A stretch of DNA of 31,271 nucleotides from a virus: positions 1-31,271 of IMG/VR virus record IMGVR_UViG_3300038557_000002; one strand, 5' to 3'. This document shows, piece by piece, positions 29,720-31,271 of the stretch; position 1 is the stretch's first letter; every line of letters begins with the position of its first letter. The notes beneath the pieces are model-generated. The model was given only the letters and a program-made list of their open reading frames with translations, was not told the origin of the DNA and ran no database searches. The position numbers and the translations under genes are program-made.

Positions 29720-29991
29720 ATTTCGACCTTGAAGCCGGACCTGGGATCATAGGCCTCCAGCCTCATCCGACCGTGACACCCAAGGCGCGGACAAGGTGCG
29801 GATCGACCCCAGGGTGACCACGCCGGTCCCCGAAGTCGGATTATCTTTTGGGGGTCAGTGGCGACCTGGAGCCGACACGCCTGACAAGTCAGCGTCAGTG
29901 ACCAGGACCGCCGGTCCATGTCCCCGATGGTCGGGCAATAGCCGCGCCAATTCTCGCGATTCCAAAATCGGTATTTGGCGTTGAAGCCCAC
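29716..29991 (-). CDS. Zinc-finger protein, up to 91 aa
   Basis: TCQACRLQV and CPRLGCHGR give two Cys pairs separated by about 36 residues, a probable zinc ribbon in a compact basic protein. The start is uncertain: GTG 29991 gives 91 aa with an aromatic, Arg-rich N-terminus, while ATG 29919 gives 67 aa that keeps both Cys pairs. No TAAATA element is nearby. It overlaps the end of the rightward operon tail to tail. A nucleic-acid-binding role is likely from the fold type only. Confidence 0.6.
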   Translation of the reverse strand: MGFNAKYRFWNRENWRGYCPTIGDMDRRSWSLTLTCQACRLQVATDPQKIIRLRGPAWSPWGRSAPCPRLGCHGRMRLEAYDPRSGFKVEI

Positions 29992-30080
29992 GGATAGCTC
30001 AGCATTGGGACGCCACGACCCACGGGCTGGATAACCGATTCGTCGGGCTTTTGTTCACCGTCCGTTCTCATTCTTGTGGA

Positions 30081-30533
30081 TCACTCCGGATCAGCGAATG
30101 GATCGATCGGATCGTCGTCCCCGACTTCGGATCGGCCACCATAGCCGCCACCGTATCCGCCCCAGCGGCCACGCCCGTCCCGTTCGTCCTGTTGATCTCG
30201 CCTGAACTTCATCAAACCGGCGGCTAGCGTCAGGATCGCCACGACAGACGTTTCAGTGACGGTCAGGCTCTCGCCAGTGAACTGAAGCTTCCCGATCAGA
30301 TAGGTGCCCACACCCATCGCCCCCCAGATCATGACCTTCGTCGAACTGAGCCTGGGCGGAGATACGTCGTCCTCAATCAGGTTGAGGAAATGTAGGACGG
30401 CCAACGCAGCCGACCACGCCCAGGCCAGCGCGCGTCCTGACCAGCGGAAGGCCGAAAAAAAATTCTTGAGTATGCGACGACGGAACCACTTAAGCAGTCG
30501 GTTCGGCTTTGCTTTGGCGTTTTGAGTTTCCAC
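30081..30533 (-). CDS. Membrane protein with two or three helices, holin-like by features only, 150 aa
   Basis: A very basic N-terminus (KAKPNRLLKWFRRRILKNF) precedes a hydrophobic stretch (LAWAWSAALAVLHFLNLI, about 37-54). A second (VMIWGAMGVGTYLIGKL, about 68-84) and a possible third (SVVAILTLAAGLMKF, about 95-109) follow. The C-terminus is Gly/Tyr-rich and acidic (GRWGGYGGGYGG, then DDDPIDPF). Size and helices would fit a holin, but no endolysin lies next to it, and a basic N-terminus with long polar tail also fits a virion or host-membrane protein. GTG 30533 follows a TTAAATA element by five bases, so it belongs to the same regulon as the virion genes. Confidence 0.65.
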   Translation of the reverse strand: METQNAKAKPNRLLKWFRRRILKNFFSAFRWSGRALAWAWSAALAVLHFLNLIEDDVSPPRLSSTKVMIWGAMGVGTYLIGKLQFTGESLTVTETSVVAILTLAAGLMKFRRDQQDERDGRGRWGGYGGGYGGRSEVGDDDPIDPFADPE

Positions 30534-30538
30534 ACTTG

Positions 30539-30545
30539 TATTTAA
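30539..30545 (-). promoter_or_regulatory. TAAATA element ahead of the membrane protein
   Basis: The element reads TTAAATA on the minus strand with 5 bases to GTG 30533. It shows that the rule also holds for an isolated gene far from the structural block. Confidence 0.55.
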
Positions 30546-30572
30546 GCCCAGACTGTGCGTGTCAGTATCCTA

Positions 30573-30617
30573 TTTGCTTGCCATTTGATGTTTCGCAAGC
30601 ATCATATCTTTTGCTTG
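30573..30617. promoter_or_regulatory. Operator-like repeats upstream of a sigma70-type promoter
   Basis: TGCTTGC (30575-30581) and GCAAGCA (30595-30601) form a 7-bp inverted repeat. TTTGCTTG recurs directly at 30573-30580 and 30610-30617, next to the -35 box. Three copies of the same half-site beside a strong promoter suggest repressor binding. No repressor gene is recognised in the window. Confidence 0.45.
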
Positions 30618-30620
30618 ACT

Positions 30621-30649
30621 TTGACAAACAAGGTTTTTCCAGCTACAAC
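30621..30649 (+). promoter_or_regulatory. Sigma70-type promoter
   Basis: TTGACA (30621-30626) and TACAAC (30644-30649) are separated by exactly 17 bases. The -35 box is a perfect match and the -10 has two or three mismatches. The expected start is near 30656. It is the only clear host-type promoter seen in the window, and the surrounding 100 bases are more AT-rich than average. Confidence 0.7.
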
Positions 30650-30723
30650 TCAAGTCAATAGAGCGGGCCAGCCGCGTGACCATTGGCCAACCCGCACTCA
30701 ACACTTGGAAGAAAGCTAGTAAG

Positions 30724-30954
30724 ATGACTAACGCGGCTCACCCGAGTCCGCTCACGGGGACGCTTGGCCTAATGCCAACCCTTGCTGAACTGACCGCCAC
30801 TCCGATTCAAATGCCCGCCTGGGCCAAGGCCGCCGTCGAGTGGACGGACGATGATGTGACGGTGCGCGTGAAGTTCTTCCGGACCCGCGCTGAAGCCCGT
30901 CGCTGGGCCGGAGCTTGCGACCATCCGACTTCGGTCATCCTGGGAGGCGCGTGA
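30724..30954 (+). CDS. Hypothetical protein, 76 aa (92 aa if GTG 30676 is used)
   Basis: It lies directly behind the sigma70-type promoter. ATG 30724 has a purine-rich GGAAGAAAG about 10 bases upstream; GTG 30676 is in frame but has no ribosome site. The product has a Pro/Thr-rich N-terminus and a conserved-looking end (WAKAAVEWTDDDVTVRVKFFRTRAEARRWAG). This resembles small strand-helix proteins of unknown role. A CCGACTTCGG site at 30925 encodes Pro-Thr-Ser. It is coupled to the next gene by TGATG. First in an apparent early operon. Confidence 0.6.
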   Translation: MTNAAHPSPLTGTLGLMPTLAELTATPIQMPAWAKAAVEWTDDDVTVRVKFFRTRAEARRWAGACDHPTSVILGGA

Positions 30955-31154
30955 TGGGAAAGCCGAAGTCATGGTCGGGATATCTGAAGTCCGCTGCGAT
31001 CAATGAGGACATCGAAGTGACCGCGAGTAATCGCCTAGCCTGCGAAAGCCTTCTCAGGGACGCCGCCTACGTCGTTCACCGTAAGATTAAAAAGCCGATC
31101 CTGGACGCTTGGGTGGTTGACCATTCATCAGACGAGGTAGGTGAGGTGACGTGA
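30954..31154 (+). CDS. Hypothetical protein, 66 aa, possibly truncated by the IS element
   Basis: ATG 30954 overlaps the previous stop (TGATG). The product is basic then acidic (MGKPKSWSGYLKSAAINEDIEV; VVHRKIKKPILDAWVVDHSSDEVGEVT), with no recognised family. The TGA stop at 31152-31154 coincides with the likely left end of the IS3 element, so the original gene may have continued and the IS may supply the stop codon. Confidence 0.55.
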   Translation: MGKPKSWSGYLKSAAINEDIEVTASNRLACESLLRDAAYVVHRKIKKPILDAWVVDHSSDEVGEVT

Positions 31155-31271
31155 CCCCCTGAAACTCCTCCAGGAATAGCTAGAGTCCGCCCCTTGAAAG
31201 GACGGACAGAATGAAGCGATCACGGTTCACGGAAGAGCAGATCATCGGGATCCTGCGTGAGCAGGAGGCGG
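31152..31271 (+). mobile_element. Left end of an IS3-family insertion sequence
   Basis: The sequence from about 31152 (TGACCCCCTGAAACTCC) to the window edge looks like the terminal region of an IS3-type element: a TG start, about 60 bases, then OrfA. The right end is outside the window, so terminal inverted repeats and target duplication cannot be checked. Confidence 0.7.
31211..31271 (+). CDS. IS3-family transposase OrfA, N-terminal fragment
   Basis: ATG 31211 has AAGGA nearby. The 20 visible residues (MKRSRFTEEQIIGIL, then REQEA) are the typical start of IS3-family OrfA, the helix-turn-helix part of the transposase. OrfB, with the DDE catalytic domain, should lie outside the window and be joined by frameshifting. 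The gene is cut by the window edge. It is not part of the phage. Confidence 0.9.
   Translation, partial: MKRSRFTEEQIIGILREQEA

Noticed and set aside
29988-30060. tRNA-like start (GGATAGCTCAGC) followed by a CCGA-TTCG-TCGG hairpin
   Set aside because: D-arm, anticodon arm and T-arm cannot be paired in canonical spacing, and no acceptor stem closes. It is not a functional tRNA; at most a degenerate remnant.
1-31271. CRISPR array
   Set aside because: No regularly spaced direct repeats were seen; the recurring CCGACTTCGG word is irregularly spaced and mostly within genes.
1-31271. Integrase or att sites
   Set aside because: No tyrosine or serine recombinase motifs were found in any protein, and the window ends were not comparable as att repeats.

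Overview
The window is almost entirely a tailed-phage genome (prophage or phage contig) from a high-GC host. It encodes a siphovirus with an HK97-type head and a long non-contractile tail. The gene order major tail protein, chaperone, tape measure, distal tail, hub-like, NlpC-like and tail tip matches the tail block of alphaproteobacterial gene transfer agents and related siphophages. That order and the codon use suggest an alphaproteobacterial host, perhaps Caulobacterales-like; this is an inference, not shown directly. I see no integrase, att site, lysis cassette, tRNA or CRISPR array. The far right edge carries the start of an IS3-family transposase.

Layout. 1-626: rightward unknown genes cut by the window edge. 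620-21188: leftward morphogenesis block read from right to left: candidate packaging region, TerS, TerL, portal, protease, capsid, a 58-aa gene, connector and neck genes, major tail protein, tape measure, tail tip, a repeat-built fibre and two small paralogs. The tail-assembly chaperone (11997-12694) lies on the opposite strand inside this block. 21229-21603: a rightward zinc-ribbon gene. 21554-24326: a tightly coupled leftward operon of small genes including an HNH nuclease. 24340-24845: a non-coding, AT-rich, hairpin-rich region that could hold the replication origin. 24846-27351: primase-polymerase-like protein plus VirE-type helicase. 27458-29719: a coupled rightward operon of unknown small genes, including three tandem paralogs. 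29716-30533: two leftward genes, a zinc-finger protein and a membrane protein. 30573-31154: an operator-like region with the only clear sigma70-type promoter and two small genes, then IS3.

The most striking feature is regulatory. A short element, usually CTAAATA and resembling the T4-type late -10 box TATAAATA, occurs 17 times, nearly always at the head of a transcription unit. In 12 cases an ATG or GTG follows after exactly 4 or 5 bases, so transcription starting where a -10 box would place it would begin at the start codon and give leaderless mRNA. Only the capsid, the major tail protein and the 27458 operon have a leader, each with a Shine-Dalgarno sequence. Genes without their own element are coupled to their neighbour by ATGA, GTGA, TGATG or TAATG overlaps. 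No sigma factor or RNA polymerase that would read this element is recognisable here.

A second signal is the 10-mer CCGACTTCGG (or its complement). I counted 16 exact copies by eye against roughly 0.1 expected. They lie in several reading frames and both orientations, so protein coding does not explain them. All counts and positions come from reading the sequence; no database search was possible, so family names rest on motifs, length and gene order.
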